Assembly: GCF_018130545.1 (NCBI RefSeq)
Contig: NZ_JAFCKF010000002.1
Span: 124,001 to 188,000, forward strand
Source: Bradyrhizobium tropiciagri
GTDB lineage: Bacteria > Pseudomonadota > Alphaproteobacteria > Rhizobiales > Xanthobacteraceae
Length of the DNA: 64,000 nucleotides
Reading direction: 5' to 3'
The position numbers were made by a program, and so were the translations under genes. Below are positions 41,193 to 51,250 of the stretch, in pieces; position 1 is the first letter of the stretch, and the number at the start of each line of letters is the position of its first letter. The notes beneath the pieces were generated by a model, which saw only the letters and a program-made list of their open reading frames with translations, made no database searches and was not told the origin of the DNA.

Positions 41193-42758
41193 ATGAGCCA
41201 AGCACCCTACGAGAGTTTTGAAGGCCAGCCGGATCTGGAGCGCCGCCGGCTCCTGGGCATCGCCCTCGCGGGCGTCGCGGGGTCCGTCCTGCCGGCTGCA
41301 TCGCGCGCGGCTGCCGCCGGGCCGTCCGAAAAGGCCGATGTCGACGACATTGCCTACCTGACGGCCGGCGAGGCGCTCGCGAGATTCAAGGCCAAGACGC
41401 TATCGCCGGTCGAACTGCTGCGGGCGCAGATCAAACAGGTCGAAGCATGGGAGCCCACGCTCAAGGCAACGACGTACACCTATTTCGACGAGGCGCTGGA
41501 GCAGGCACGGATTGCGGAGCGCAAGTACGTGCGCGGTGAACCGGTCCGCCCGTTGGAAGGCGTCACGCTTGCCATCAAGGACTATCACTCCGTCAAGGGC
41601 AAGATCACCACCTACGGCTCGCGGCTCTACAAGGATTTCGTTCCGGACCAATCCGCGCCGACTGTGGAACGTCTTCTCGCCTCAGGGGCGATCTTGCATT
41701 GCCGCACGACGACACCGGAGTTCGCGCATTCAGGTGTGACGGCGTCGCTGCTTTGGGGCGTCACGCACAACCCGTGGAATCCTGCCTATACCCCCGGCGG
41801 CTCGACCGGCGGAGGCGGCGCGGCCCTGGCCGCCGGCTACACGACCTTGTCGGACGGCACGGATGGTGGCGGGTCCATTCGCATCCCGGCTGCGATGAAC
41901 GGCGTGTTCGGCTACAAGCCGCCATGGGGACGCAATCCCAACGACCGCGAGCACCCGAATGAGTGGCTGATCCACTATGGCGAACTGGCCCGCAGCGTCG
42001 GCGATTGCGCTCTGATGCAGAACGTCACGTCCGGCCAGCATCCGGCCGACATGTCGTCCCTGCGGGACAAGGTGGTGATGCCGCCGACCTTCGAGGGCAT
42101 CGCCGGCATGAGGATCGCGCTGTCGATGGACTTGGGCTATTTCGCGGTTGATCCCGAGGTCGAGAAGAACACGCGCAATGCCGTGTCGGTCCTGCGTTCG
42201 CTCGGTGCGGTCGTCGATGAGGTCGATATCGGCTGGACCAAGGAAATCGAGGAGACATGGAACACAAGGTGGCAAGGCGTGTTCTACGCGCTGGCAGGCA
42301 GCCTTCTGACCAAGTCCCGCGACGACGTGGACCCGTACGTCATCAAGATCCTCGAAGAGGGAAAGAAGCTCGACGTCACGAAGTTCTACAATCTGAATAG
42401 CGTGCGGCAGAAGATGTACGCATCGATGACGAAGCTCTTCGAGACCCACGACGCGCTGATCTGTCCGACGACGGCAACGACGAAGATCGTCGCGGGGCGC
42501 AGCAGCGAACAGCCGCTCGCCATCAACGGCAAGTCGGTGAACCCCTTTATCGGCTGGTTCATGACGTATCCCTTCAACCTGGTCGGCACCCTGCCGGTGA
42601 TGTCCGTGCCAACCGGTTTCGATGCCGAAACAAACGTGCCCACTGGAATGCAGATTGTCGGTCCAGCCTATGACGACCTGAGGGTGTTCCGCATCGCGTC
42701 CGCGTTCGAAGGCGCGACGCACCCCTGGCAGCGTCGGCGACCGAAGCTGGCCGCCTGA
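41193..42758 (+). CDS. Amidase-signature family hydrolase with Tat-type signal
   Basis: 521 residues. The N terminus LERRRLLGIALAGVAGSVLPAASRAAAA looks like a twin-arginine signal, so the folded enzyme is probably periplasmic. The Ser-cisSer-Lys triad is Lys129 (LAIKDYHS), Ser204 (PGGSTGGGGA) and Ser228 (DGGGSIRIPAAMNG). The usual SS pair after GG is ST, a mild deviation. Members cleave aryl, acyl or peptide amides. It is divergent from the MFS exporter (235 bases), with the LuxR-type gene downstream. Whether it acts on acyl-homoserine lactones cannot be told from sequence. Confidence 0.92.
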   Translation: MSQAPYESFEGQPDLERRRLLGIALAGVAGSVLPAASRAAAAGPSEKADVDDIAYLTAGEALARFKAKTLSPVELLRAQIKQVEAWEPTLKATTYTYFDEALEQARIAERKYVRGEPVRPLEGVTLAIKDYHSVKGKITTYGSRLYKDFVPDQSAPTVERLLASGAILHCRTTTPEFAHSGVTASLLWGVTHNPWNPAYTPGGSTGGGGAALAAGYTTLSDGTDGGGSIRIPAAMNGVFGYKPPWGRNPNDREHPNEWLIHYGELARSVGDCALMQNVTSGQHPADMSSLRDKVVMPPTFEGIAGMRIALSMDLGYFAVDPEVEKNTRNAVSVLRSLGAVVDEVDIGWTKEIEETWNTRWQGVFYALAGSLLTKSRDDVDPYVIKILEEGKKLDVTKFYNLNSVRQKMYASMTKLFETHDALICPTTATTKIVAGRSSEQPLAINGKSVNPFIGWFMTYPFNLVGTLPVMSVPTGFDAETNVPTGMQIVGPAYDDLRVFRIASAFEGATHPWQRRRPKLAA

Positions 42759-42862
42759 AGTGCGATGAGATCAGGATGAAGCGTCATCGCGCTTTAGGTT
42801 ATTGACACCTGCGGGCCGCAGGAGGACCATTATTTATTGCCCATGATGAGAGATGGACCTTG

Positions 42863-43645
42863 ATGTCTCTCCCAGCAGTTCATGCAATTCCCACCGTCGA
42901 CCGCGAAGCTCTGATGGGACGCTTCGCGGCCGACCTCGAACAGGCTGCCGACCTCGAGGCCGCCCTGGATGCGCTGCATCAAACCCTGTCGGGCCTGGGT
43001 TTTTCCTCCTTCGCCTATGGCATGGCCGGCACGCCGAGAGCGCAAGACGGCAGCTTCACGTCACCAATCGTGAAGACGCGAGGCTTTCCGAGTCGATGGG
43101 ATCGGCATTGGAGCCATCTTTGCGATCCCTACTACCGGTTCTGCTTCACGACGACCTTGCCCCTCAAGTGGATCGACGTGCAAGACAATGAACGCCTGAG
43201 CACTGGCGAGCGGGCGTGCGTGGACCACCTGAACGACAAGAACCTGCACTACGGCATCACGATTCCGATGCACATGCCGAACGGGTCATTTGCATTCGTC
43301 AGCGCGATTTCGGAAAGCGCGACCAAGTACGAGACCGGTTCTGCACCGACGGTTGTCAATGGGCTGTTCGCATTGTGTCATCAGTTCCAGAACACCTCGC
43401 TCCGGAGGTGGTCGTGGAACCAAGCCGCCGACGGCAAGGCCTGGCTCAGCACACGTGAGAAGCAGTGCCTCTCGCTCGCCGCGCAAGGGAAGACCTCGGA
43501 TGACATTGCGCTGATCCTCGGCCTGTCCTGCGAGACCGTACGTTCGCACATGAAGCGTGCGATCGCGCACCTCAACGCGTCGAACAGGCCGCATGCGATC
43601 GCGAAGGCGATCCAGCTCCGGCTCATCGAGATGCCATTCGCCTAG
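42863..43645 (+). CDS. LuxR-type regulator with autoinducer-binding domain (solo)
   Basis: 260 residues from ATG 42863. The N-terminal autoinducer-binding domain shows LGFSSFAYGM, RWDRHWSHLCDPYYRFCFTTTLPLKW (the DP pair and flanking aromatics line the acyl-lactone pocket) and NLHYGITIPMHMPNGSFAFVSA. The C-terminal GerE helix-turn-helix is LSTREKQCLSLAAQGKTSDDIALILGLSCETVRSHMKRAIAHL. No luxI-type synthase lies in the window, so it is a solo as far as can be seen. It follows the amidase on the same strand by 104 bases. Confidence 0.92.
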   Translation: MSLPAVHAIPTVDREALMGRFAADLEQAADLEAALDALHQTLSGLGFSSFAYGMAGTPRAQDGSFTSPIVKTRGFPSRWDRHWSHLCDPYYRFCFTTTLPLKWIDVQDNERLSTGERACVDHLNDKNLHYGITIPMHMPNGSFAFVSAISESATKYETGSAPTVVNGLFALCHQFQNTSLRRWSWNQAADGKAWLSTREKQCLSLAAQGKTSDDIALILGLSCETVRSHMKRAIAHLNASNRPHAIAKAIQLRLIEMPFA

Positions 43646-43877
43646 AACGACCTGTGCAACCTACGGCGGACTTGCACGCGCAGGAGTGCGCGCATGCTCA
43701 GGCGCCATCTGTCGGAACATCACGCCCAGAGGCGGTAACAGGAGCCGCGACAGCACGGTCTGCTGCGCGATCAGGCCATCGAACCTGATGCGATGTGGAA
43801 GTGAGGGCGAGTTTTCCCGCTTGCGGGGGAGGGCCAGGGTGGGGTGACCGGTATCATTTTCGTGAGCCTAGATGCAG

Positions 43878-43894
43878 TTGCAAATGAGTTGCAA
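43878..43894. promoter_or_regulatory. Putative manganese-regulator box upstream of mntH
   Basis: TTGCAA-ATGAG-TTGCAA: each half is itself palindromic, so the site is both a direct and an inverted repeat. It lies 29 bases before the mntH start and resembles TGCAA-type Mur (Fur-family) sites of Rhizobiales. Confidence 0.55.
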
Positions 43895-43923
43895 TAACGG
43901 GCGAGATCGGCCATCCTGACGCG

Positions 43924-45297
43924 ATGGATGCCAGGACCCCTGAAATGTCTTCCGTTTCCGCTCCCAGCGCCGTCCCGGGCGGCTGGCGCAATGACGCCGG
44001 CCATGCGCGCAGCCTGCCGGAGGTGAATGCGACGGTTGCGGTGCCATCAGGCGGCCTGTGGTGGCGGCGGCTGCTGGCCTTCGCCGGACCGGGCTATCTG
44101 GTCTCGGTCGGTTACATGGACCCCGGCAACTGGGCGACCGATCTCGCGGGCGGATCGAAGTTTGGCTACACGCTGCTGTCGGTCATCCTGCTCTCCAACC
44201 TGATGGCAATCCTGCTGCAGGCGCTCTCGGCAAGACTTGGCATCGCCACCGACCGCGACCTCGCGCAGGCCTGCCGCGCGACCTATTCGCGGCCGGTGAA
44301 CCTGCTGCTCTGGCTCGCCTGCGAGGCCGCGATCATCGCCTGCGATTTGGCGGAGGTGATCGGCACCGCGATCGCGCTGAAGCTCTTGTTCGGCATTCCC
44401 CTGATCGGCGGCGCGCTGCTTGCGGCGCTCGATGCATTCCTGCTGCTGCTCCTGATGAATCGCGGCTTCCGCTTCCTCGAGGCCTTCGTGATCGCGCTGT
44501 TGATCGTCATCGCGGTCTGCTTCGTGGTCCAGATCGCCGCCGCCGCGCCGCCGATCGCCGGCGTGCTCGGCGGCTTCATACCGTCGCGCGAGATCGTCAC
44601 CAATCCGGAGATGCTCTACATCGCGATCGGCATCATCGGCGCCACCGTGATGCCGCATAACCTCTATCTGCACTCCTCCATCGTGCAGACCCGCGCCTAT
44701 CCGCGCACCGAGGAGGGGCGGCGCGATGCGATCAAATGGGCGACCACCGACTCCACCATCGCGCTGATGCTGGCGCTGTTCGTCAATGGCGCGATCCTGG
44801 TGCTGGCGGCCGCGACCTTCCACAAGAGCGGCCATTCCGACGTCGCCGAGATCGATCAGGCCTTCGAGCTGCTGTCGCCGCTGCTCGGGCTCGGCATCGC
44901 CTCGACGCTGTTTGCGGTGGCGCTGTTGGCCTCCGGCCTCAACTCGACGGTGACGGCGACGCTGGCCGGCCAGATCGTGATGCAGGGCTTTCTCGATTTG
45001 CGGCTGCCGGACTGGCTGCAGCGGCTGGTGACCCGCGGCATCGCGATCGTCCCGGTGATCGTGGTCGCCGCGCTCTATGGCGAAAGCGGCACCGCGCAAC
45101 TCTTGGTGTTCAGCCAGGTCGTGCTGTCGATGCAGCTGCCGTTCGCGGTGATCCCGCTGGTGCGCTTCGTGTCCGACAAGCGCAAGATGGGTAAATTCGC
45201 GATCTCGCGCCCGGTTGCGATCGCGGCGTGGATCGTTGCCGGCCTGATCGTGATCCTGAACGTGAAGCTGCTCTACGACACGATCTTCGGCACCTAG
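43924..45297 (+). CDS. mntH: Nramp-type divalent metal (Mn2+) transporter
   Basis: 457 residues, eleven membrane segments. The metal site is complete: MDPGNWATD in TM1 (Asp66, Asn69) and [14 protein letters not shown] in TM6 (Met and His). The MPHN form is the manganese/iron type. It imports Mn2+ with protons across the inner membrane. A palindromic TTGCAA site 29 bases upstream suggests control by a Mur-type manganese regulator. In bradyrhizobia MntH is the main Mn importer. Confidence 0.94.
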   Translation: MDARTPEMSSVSAPSAVPGGWRNDAGHARSLPEVNATVAVPSGGLWWRRLLAFAGPGYLVSVGYMDPGNWATDLAGGSKFGYTLLSVILLSNLMAILLQALSARLGIATDRDLAQACRATYSRPVNLLLWLACEAAIIACDLAEVIGTAIALKLLFGIPLIGGALLAALDAFLLLLLMNRGFRFLEAFVIALLIVIAVCFVVQIAAAAPPIAGVLGGFIPSREIVTNPEMLYIAIGIIGATVMPHNLYLHSSIVQTRAYPRTEEGRRDAIKWATTDSTIALMLALFVNGAILVLAAATFHKSGHSDVAEIDQAFELLSPLLGLGIASTLFAVALLASGLNSTVTATLAGQIVMQGFLDLRLPDWLQRLVTRGIAIVPVIVVAALYGESGTAQLLVFSQVVLSMQLPFAVIPLVRFVSDKRKMGKFAISRPVAIAAWIVAGLIVILNVKLLYDTIFGT

Positions 45298-45311
45298 CGC
45301 GCCGAAGCGTT

Positions 45312-46088
45312 CTAGTCCTGCGGTTCGGCCAGCGCTTCGCCTGACGCGTCGACGCGCAGCCAGCCCGACGGCGCGAGCCGCTGCTGCGGCAGGAAGCGGC
45401 CCTTGTAGTCCATCTTCTTGGAGCCCTCGATCCAGTAGCCGAGATAGACGTAGGGCAGGCCCTGCCGGCGGGCGCGGGCGATGTGGTCGAGGATCATGAA
45501 GGTGCCGAGCGAGCGCGCCTCCAGCCCCGGCTCGAAGAAGGAATAGACCATCGACAGCCCGTCGCTGAGCACGTCGGTCAGCGCCACCGCCATCAGCTCG
45601 TCGCCGCGGCCGGTGATGGCGCTGTCGGCGTTGCGTTTGCGGTATTCGATGATCCGGGTCTCGACATGGCTGTCCTCGACCATCATCGCGTAGTCCAGAA
45701 CCGTCATGTCGGCCATGCCGCCGTTGCGGTGGCGGCGGTCGAGATAGGCCCGGAAGACCGAATATTGCTCTGAGGTCGGCACCGCCGTGCGCTGCTCGCC
45801 GATGATGTCGGCGTTGCGGGCCAGAACCTTGCGGAAGTTGCGGGAGGGGCGGAATTCGTTGGCGACCACCCGGACCGAGACGCAGGCCCGGCACTGGTCG
45901 CAGGCCGGGCGGTAGGCGATCGACTGGCTGCGGCGGAAGCCGCCATGGGTCAGCAAGTCGTTGAGATCGCCCGCTTTGTCGCCGACCAGGTGCGTGAAAA
46001 CCTTCCGCTCGTGGCGGCCCGGGAGATACGGGCAGGGCGAGGGCGCCGTCAGATAGAACTGCGGGGTATCACGCGAGTGCTGGGTCAC
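45312..46088 (-). CDS. bpt: Aspartate/glutamate leucyltransferase (N-degron pathway)
   Basis: 258 residues. Family marks: [24 protein letters not shown] at the N terminus, [12 protein letters not shown] (cysteine cluster), and the C-terminal acyltransferase half with [50 protein letters not shown]. It resembles eukaryotic ATE1 but transfers Leu to proteins with N-terminal Asp or Glu, marking them for ClpS-ClpAP. It is the last gene of the hemB-RDD-bpt minus-strand series. Confidence 0.94.
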   Translation of the reverse strand: MTQHSRDTPQFYLTAPSPCPYLPGRHERKVFTHLVGDKAGDLNDLLTHGGFRRSQSIAYRPACDQCRACVSVRVVANEFRPSRNFRKVLARNADIIGEQRTAVPTSEQYSVFRAYLDRRHRNGGMADMTVLDYAMMVEDSHVETRIIEYRKRNADSAITGRGDELMAVALTDVLSDGLSMVYSFFEPGLEARSLGTFMILDHIARARRQGLPYVYLGYWIEGSKKMDYKGRFLPQQRLAPSGWLRVDASGEALAEPQD

Positions 46089-46174
46089 GTCAGATCGTCG
46101 GGCTCCACATACAATACAGGCAGCCGAGTGAGCATCGCCCCCCGGAGGCTAACGGTCAATTGGTTTAGGTGGCC

Positions 46175-46747
46175 CTAATAGGAGGCCCGCGCGGCCGGAC
46201 TGACCTGGGTCCGAACCGAGCTGTTGATAACAACGGTTCCGAGGATGATGTCGTGCAGCAGCCGGCGGCGGCCGTTGAGGAGGCCGATCAGCAGCACCAG
46301 CGGCGACAGGAACGAGATCGTCGCCCAGAACAGCACCGCATGGGTGGCGCCGAGCACGAAATAGCCGCGGGCGCCGTACCAGGTACGCAGTTCCAGATCC
46401 ATCATGCGCATGCCTAACGTGGCCGAGTGCTGGCCGCCGATCGAGGCGCCGTAATAGACGATGGCCCAGACGATCGAAGCCGGCGACACCAGCCAGAACA
46501 GCGCCCAGCCGAGGCCGAGCGTGACGAGGCCGAACACGGCAATGAAGATCACCGCCAGGATCACCGGCACCGACAACACGAAGAGGTCGATCAGAAACGC
46601 GAACACGCGTCGCGTCAGCACGCCGCGGAACAGGTCCGGCTCGATCGACGGATCGAACGCGTGCGGAGGCACGCCGCCGTCGTTGCGCCAAGCCTCGCTA
46701 CGCCAAGCCTCGCTGCGCCGAGTGCCGCCGTCATTGCCGTAGGACAT
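46175..46747 (-). CDS. RDD family membrane protein
   Basis: 190 residues from ATG 46747. A hydrophilic N-terminal ~50 residues holds a tandem SEAWR-SEAWR repeat. The RDD domain starts at RGVLTRRVFAFLIDLFVLS (the Arg and Asp-Asp/Asp signature), followed by three membrane segments and LGMRMMDLELRTW. Some RDD proteins are sodium-proton antiporters; most are uncharacterised. It is between hemB and bpt on the same strand. Confidence 0.88.
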   Translation of the reverse strand: MSYGNDGGTRRSEAWRSEAWRNDGGVPPHAFDPSIEPDLFRGVLTRRVFAFLIDLFVLSVPVILAVIFIAVFGLVTLGLGWALFWLVSPASIVWAIVYYGASIGGQHSATLGMRMMDLELRTWYGARGYFVLGATHAVLFWATISFLSPLVLLIGLLNGRRRLLHDIILGTVVINSSVRTQVSPAARASY

Positions 46748-46947
46748 GACCAACCTCCGATGAAACTCCCGCGCAGGACATGGGAACAGGAGGTGCGTTC
46801 GCCAAGCCTGCGCGAACATTAACTAGCCGACATATTCCGGCGATTCGGCGGCTGGTCTGTGCCCGGTTTGCGGGCAACGCAACGCTACGGCAAACCATTG
46901 TTGCCGTGCGCAGGCGAGCGCGAACGGGGAAGGAGCGCTGGCCGCGC

Positions 46948-48081
<1,134 letters not shown>

Positions 48082-48226
48082 CTAGCACCTCACAGAGGCG
48101 CCGTCATTGCGCCGCCTTTGCATCCCGGTCGCCCTTGAATTGCCGCAACGGCAATTGATTTTGCCTCCCCGGCGGGCCAAGACTGCGCCATGAACCCCAT
48201 TTTGCAGCCGTTGCGCGGCGATTCGG

Positions 48227-48688
48227 ATGTCTGACACCTCTGCACGCGACCAGGCGCGCGACAACGCCATCTCGGTCAGCGCGATCTCGTCCGACCGGAT
48301 CGAGCCGGACGACAATGCGTGGACGCGGCGCCTCGTCATCTTCCTGCGCATCATGGCGGTCGTCTCGGTTGCGAAGGGCCTCTATCACTGGGCCCAGGTG
48401 ACCGGCTTCGTCGGCGGCGAAGAGGAGGCCTTCGAGAACCAGTCGATGGCCTGGCAGACCGCCACGATCTATTTCGCCGTGATCGAGCTCGTCGCCGCGG
48501 TCGGGCTCTGGCTCGCGACGCCCTGGGGCGCCGTGGTCTGGCTGACCACCGTGGTGTCGATGGCGGTCATCGAGCTGATGTTTCCCAGCATCTATGGCGG
48601 CAGCCTCACCGTGGTCGGGTTCGAAGCCGTGATGCTCGCGGCCTATCTGGCGCTGGCCTGGATGTCGGCGCGCGAACGTCCCCCATAG
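48227..48688 (+). CDS. DUF6163 family membrane protein
   Basis: 153 residues with four predicted membrane segments (RLVIFLRIMAVVSVAKGLYHW, IYFAVIELVAAVGLWLA, WGAVVWLTTVVSMAVIELM and VVGFEAVMLAAYLALAWM) after a hydrophilic N terminus of ~35 residues. The pattern is that of DUF6163, a small Rhizobiales membrane family with no assigned function. Divergent from hemB. Confidence 0.82.
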   Translation: MSDTSARDQARDNAISVSAISSDRIEPDDNAWTRRLVIFLRIMAVVSVAKGLYHWAQVTGFVGGEEEAFENQSMAWQTATIYFAVIELVAAVGLWLATPWGAVVWLTTVVSMAVIELMFPSIYGGSLTVVGFEAVMLAAYLALAWMSARERPP

Positions 48689-49356
48689 ATAAGGTCCGCG
48701 TGCCGTGAGGGCCCGATGCACTGTTGCCTTGCTGCGACAGCGCGGTGGATAGCCGGTGGCGGCAGGCGATTTTTGGCAGCCGTGCGCCCAACGAGAAGAC
48801 AGCGCCGCCGGTTCTGCTAGGTGAGTGCCGACAGATCGCACCCCATTCGAGGCGCCCCATTCCAAGGCGTCTCTGCGGGACCTGCCGTCGGGACCCATTT
48901 CACCGGATCTCGGCGCGTGTGCCGGCCGGCTTTGCGCGGGCTGACGGCGGAACCGGTCTGGCCCCGGCAATCGATAAGGACCGCATGCGCGCATCACGTG
49001 CGTCCCGCTCCGATGAACTCCGATAAAATTTTCAAAGAATTTTCCGGTAACCGATCGGTCACCGTAAAGGGTTCCCTCACACACGTTACGCTGCCGTTTC
49101 GAATTCGAACGATGCTGTTTCCGAATGTGACAGGGCAGGCAGACGAAGCGTGAACAGGGGGCTGCCACCGTCAATGAAAAGTTGCGAAAAGCCCTTGATC
49201 CATGGGCTTAATCCACGATTCACTGTCTTAAATTCATGATCTCTTTATTCTCTTATTTAAGCGGATATTCAAACGGCCCCCTTACGTTGGACCTATCAGG
49301 CGGGACACAAGTTTCGTCGAATAAAGTCGATAAAAACGACAAACAGGGGAAGTGTC
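48689..49356. other. Long intergenic region upstream of ldtR
   Basis: 668 bases with no supported gene; the best frame (48821-49153) has no motif or ribosome site. The right half carries a near-perfect 20-bp palindrome centred on ACCGATCGGT (49045-49064), a perfect 12-bp palindrome TTCGAATTCGAA (49098-49109), and an A/T-rich stretch (49190-49270) likely to hold the promoter. Confidence 0.55.
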
Positions 49357-49875
49357 ATGATGAAAGCCGTTGCGACAACGGCGGCGGATGCCGCTGATCG
49401 CGCTGCCGGCCAAGCTCCGGTGCAGCCGCTCTATCTCGAAGCCCTGACTTTGGTGGAGCGGCTGCATCGCCGGCTCCTCGACGTCATCAAGGACGAATTC
49501 GATCGTCGCGGCCGCGCCGACATCAACTCGGTGCAGGCGCTGCTCCTGTACAACATTGGTGACAAGGAACTGACGGCCGGCGAACTGCGCACCCGCGGCT
49601 ACTATCTCGGCTCCAACGTCTCTTACAATCTGAAGAAGCTCGTCGAGCTCGGCTTCCTCGATCATCAGCGCTCGCGCGTTGACCGCCGCTCGGTGCGCAT
49701 CCGCCTGACCCCGCAGGGCCAGGAAGTGCGCAAGATCGTCGACGCGCTCTATCAGAAGCACGTCAAGACGGTGGAGCAGGTCGGCGGTATCTCGAACGAG
49801 GAGTTCGCGAGCCTCAACAAGTCGCTGCATCGCCTCGAGCGGTTCTGGACCGACCAGATCCTGTATCGCCTCTGA
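49357..49875 (+). CDS. ldtR: LdtR-type winged-helix (MarR-like) regulator
   Basis: 172 residues. The winged helix is RLLDVIKDEFDRRGRADINSVQALLLYNIGDKELTAGELRTRGYYLGSNVSYNLKKLVELGFLDHQRSRVDRRSVRIRLTPQG, with YYLGSNVSYNLKKL as recognition helix. This matches LdtR of Liberibacter and related Rhizobiales, which controls an L,D-transpeptidase for cell-wall cross-linking and osmotic tolerance. No ldt gene is adjacent. Two ATGs in tandem (49357, 49360) follow CAGGGGAAG. Confidence 0.9.
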   Translation: MMKAVATTAADAADRAAGQAPVQPLYLEALTLVERLHRRLLDVIKDEFDRRGRADINSVQALLLYNIGDKELTAGELRTRGYYLGSNVSYNLKKLVELGFLDHQRSRVDRRSVRIRLTPQGQEVRKIVDALYQKHVKTVEQVGGISNEEFASLNKSLHRLERFWTDQILYRL

Positions 49876-50094
49876 GCCTTCCTCTTCTTCGCCTGATGGC
49901 CAAGCCGGCCGCTTGAAAAGACCGGCAGCCTTCCTTCGGTCAAGCCTTGCTCCAGTCAACGCATCGGTCATGCCCGGCCGATGCGTTTTTCATGTGCGCC
50001 TGGTTCATGCTGCAGTTGCGAAAATAAATGGGTCCCGGCGAGGAACCAAGACATTCCCTGCGCTTTATCTCGTTTCCCAACGGAGAGGCCGGAC

Positions 50095-50325
50095 ATGCTT
50101 GTCGAGCGCGGGATCGAGGTGCTGAACGTCGAGGTCGTCGGTGACGCCTACGCGATCGCCTCGAACTATCTGCGCAAATCCGGCGCCATTCCCGACACTT
50201 TCGCCACCAATGAGCGTCTGCTCGGCATCATCGTCAAGCTGTTCCAGCGCGGTGAGCTGAACCGGCTCCGCCTCGCCAACAAGGCGATCGCGAAGTTCGA
50301 GGACGAGACGCTGGTGGTCGCCTGA
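50095..50325 (+). CDS. Small conserved-type protein, unknown function
   Basis: 76 residues (MLVERGIEVLNVEVVGDAYAIASNYLRKSGAIPDTF...). ATG 50095 has GGAGAGG six bases upstream. The chain looks alpha/beta with a helical C terminus (NERLLGIIVKLFQRGELNRLRLANKAIAKFE). No signal peptide. It is followed after 20 bases by another small gene with its own ribosome site, so the two are probably co-transcribed. I do not recognise a family. Confidence 0.78.
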   Translation: MLVERGIEVLNVEVVGDAYAIASNYLRKSGAIPDTFATNERLLGIIVKLFQRGELNRLRLANKAIAKFEDETLVVA

Positions 50326-50345
50326 GCGTCAACCCGGAGACTTCA

Positions 50346-50567
50346 ATGGAAGCCGCTATCGATCGGATCATGCAGACGTACGATCTGCTGCTCAACCGCA
50401 CGTCCGCTGCCAGCGACGAAGCGCGGGCGAAGGTGACAGAGTACGTGCAGACGCTGTTCGACGCCGGTGAGCGCGATACGCATCGGCTAACCGTGTGCGG
50501 ACTGACCTATCTGCGCCAGCTCGACGGCAGCACCGACCATGTGAAGGCCGGGTATACGGGGCTATAG
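50346..50567 (+). CDS. Small helical protein, unknown function
   Basis: 73 residues from ATG 50346 (CCCGGAGACTTCA upstream). Helical: MEAAIDRIMQTYDLLLNRTSAASDEARAKVTEYVQTLFDAGERDTHRLTVCGLTYLRQLDG. Partner of the gene at 50095. No motif or membrane segment; cytosolic role unknown. Confidence 0.75.
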   Translation: MEAAIDRIMQTYDLLLNRTSAASDEARAKVTEYVQTLFDAGERDTHRLTVCGLTYLRQLDGSTDHVKAGYTGL

Positions 50568-50612
50568 GGGCCTGGTTTCGCCGGCTGATTCAACTCTCGC
50601 ACAACTTGCTCG

Positions 50613-50718
50613 CTGTCATCACCCGCGAAAGCGGGTGATCCAGTATGCCAGAGGCAGCAGTGCTTGAGCTGAGAAGCCGCGGCGTACTGGATCGCCCGGT
50701 CGAACCGGGCGATGACAG
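50613..50718. repeat. 106-bp RIME-like intergenic repeat
   Basis: The ends CTGTCATC and GATGACAG are perfect inverted repeats. Internal hairpins are CACCCGC-GAAA-GCGGGTG on the left and GATCGCCCGGT-CGA-ACCGGGCGAT on the right, and ATCCAGTA/TACTGGAT pairs link them. The structure is that of rhizobial intergenic mosaic repeats. Confidence 0.82.
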
Positions 50719-50765
50719 TTGAGGATGCAGACGCAGCTTCACACTCTCGCGGACGGACAACCGTC

Positions 50766-50996
50766 CTATTGCTTGGATCGATGCAGGACGAAGGCGGCAT
50801 GAAACACCAGTCCGTCGTCCGAGCGGACTTCGATCGCGACGTCATTGTCCCCGCCGGAATGGCCGGCATCTCTGGCGATGCCGGCCAGCGTGTTCGCGGC
50901 TTCAACCTTGGCGGCCCTCAGATCAGCGAGATCCAATCCCTCTTCGTCGGGGTAGACATCGCCGTCGTCTCTGATGTCGAAGAAGTAGCGGGGCAT
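50766..50996 (-). CDS. DUF6894 family small protein
   Basis: 76 residues from ATG 50996 (MPRYFFDIRDDGDVYPDEEGLDLADLRAAKVEAANTL), the standard start of DUF6894; GAGGAG lies eight bases upstream, and the ATG at 51002 is too close to it. The family is small, common in Rhizobiales and often present in many copies per genome; function unknown. A gene encoding a 66-residue protein lies 54 bases upstream on the same strand. Confidence 0.88.
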   Translation of the reverse strand: MPRYFFDIRDDGDVYPDEEGLDLADLRAAKVEAANTLAGIARDAGHSGGDNDVAIEVRSDDGLVFHAAFVLHRSKQ

Positions 50997-51049
50997 TTCC
51001 ATTGCTCCTCGAGCAATGGGAGGGAATAGCCGTCCGATGGACTGTGTTC

Positions 51050-51250
51050 CTATTCGGGCGGCAGCAGTCCAGGCGACGACAGCCATTCGCTCAAGTAAGC
51101 CGCCGTGTCGGCCTGGCGGGCTTTCTGCAACAGCCGTTCCTTCGCCAATCCGATGGGAAGAGCCCTGGCTTCCTCGCGCAGGCTTTTGGCCTCCGCGAGA
51201 AGGCGCTCCACGAGCGAGTGCGTTTGCCTGAAACGACGACGCTTGAACAT
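51050..51250 (-). CDS. Small charged helical protein, unknown function
   Basis: 66 residues (MFKRRRFRQTHSLVERLLAEAKSLREEARALPIGLAKERLLQKARQADTAAYLSEWLSSPG). ATG 51250 follows GGAAAGGA. Predicted two-helix chain with a basic N terminus. It has the look of small stress- or envelope-associated rhizobial proteins, but no family is named. Probably co-transcribed with the DUF6894 gene. Confidence 0.75.
   Translation of the reverse strand: MFKRRRFRQTHSLVERLLAEAKSLREEARALPIGLAKERLLQKARQADTAAYLSEWLSSPGLLPPE

Noticed and set aside
44047-45894. A 615-codon minus-strand frame opposite mntH
   Set aside because: It covers mntH in antisense and then runs out of frame through bpt; no family signature.
48821-49153. 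A 110-codon frame upstream of ldtR
   Set aside because: Lacks a ribosome site and any motif, and overlaps the palindromes that look regulatory.
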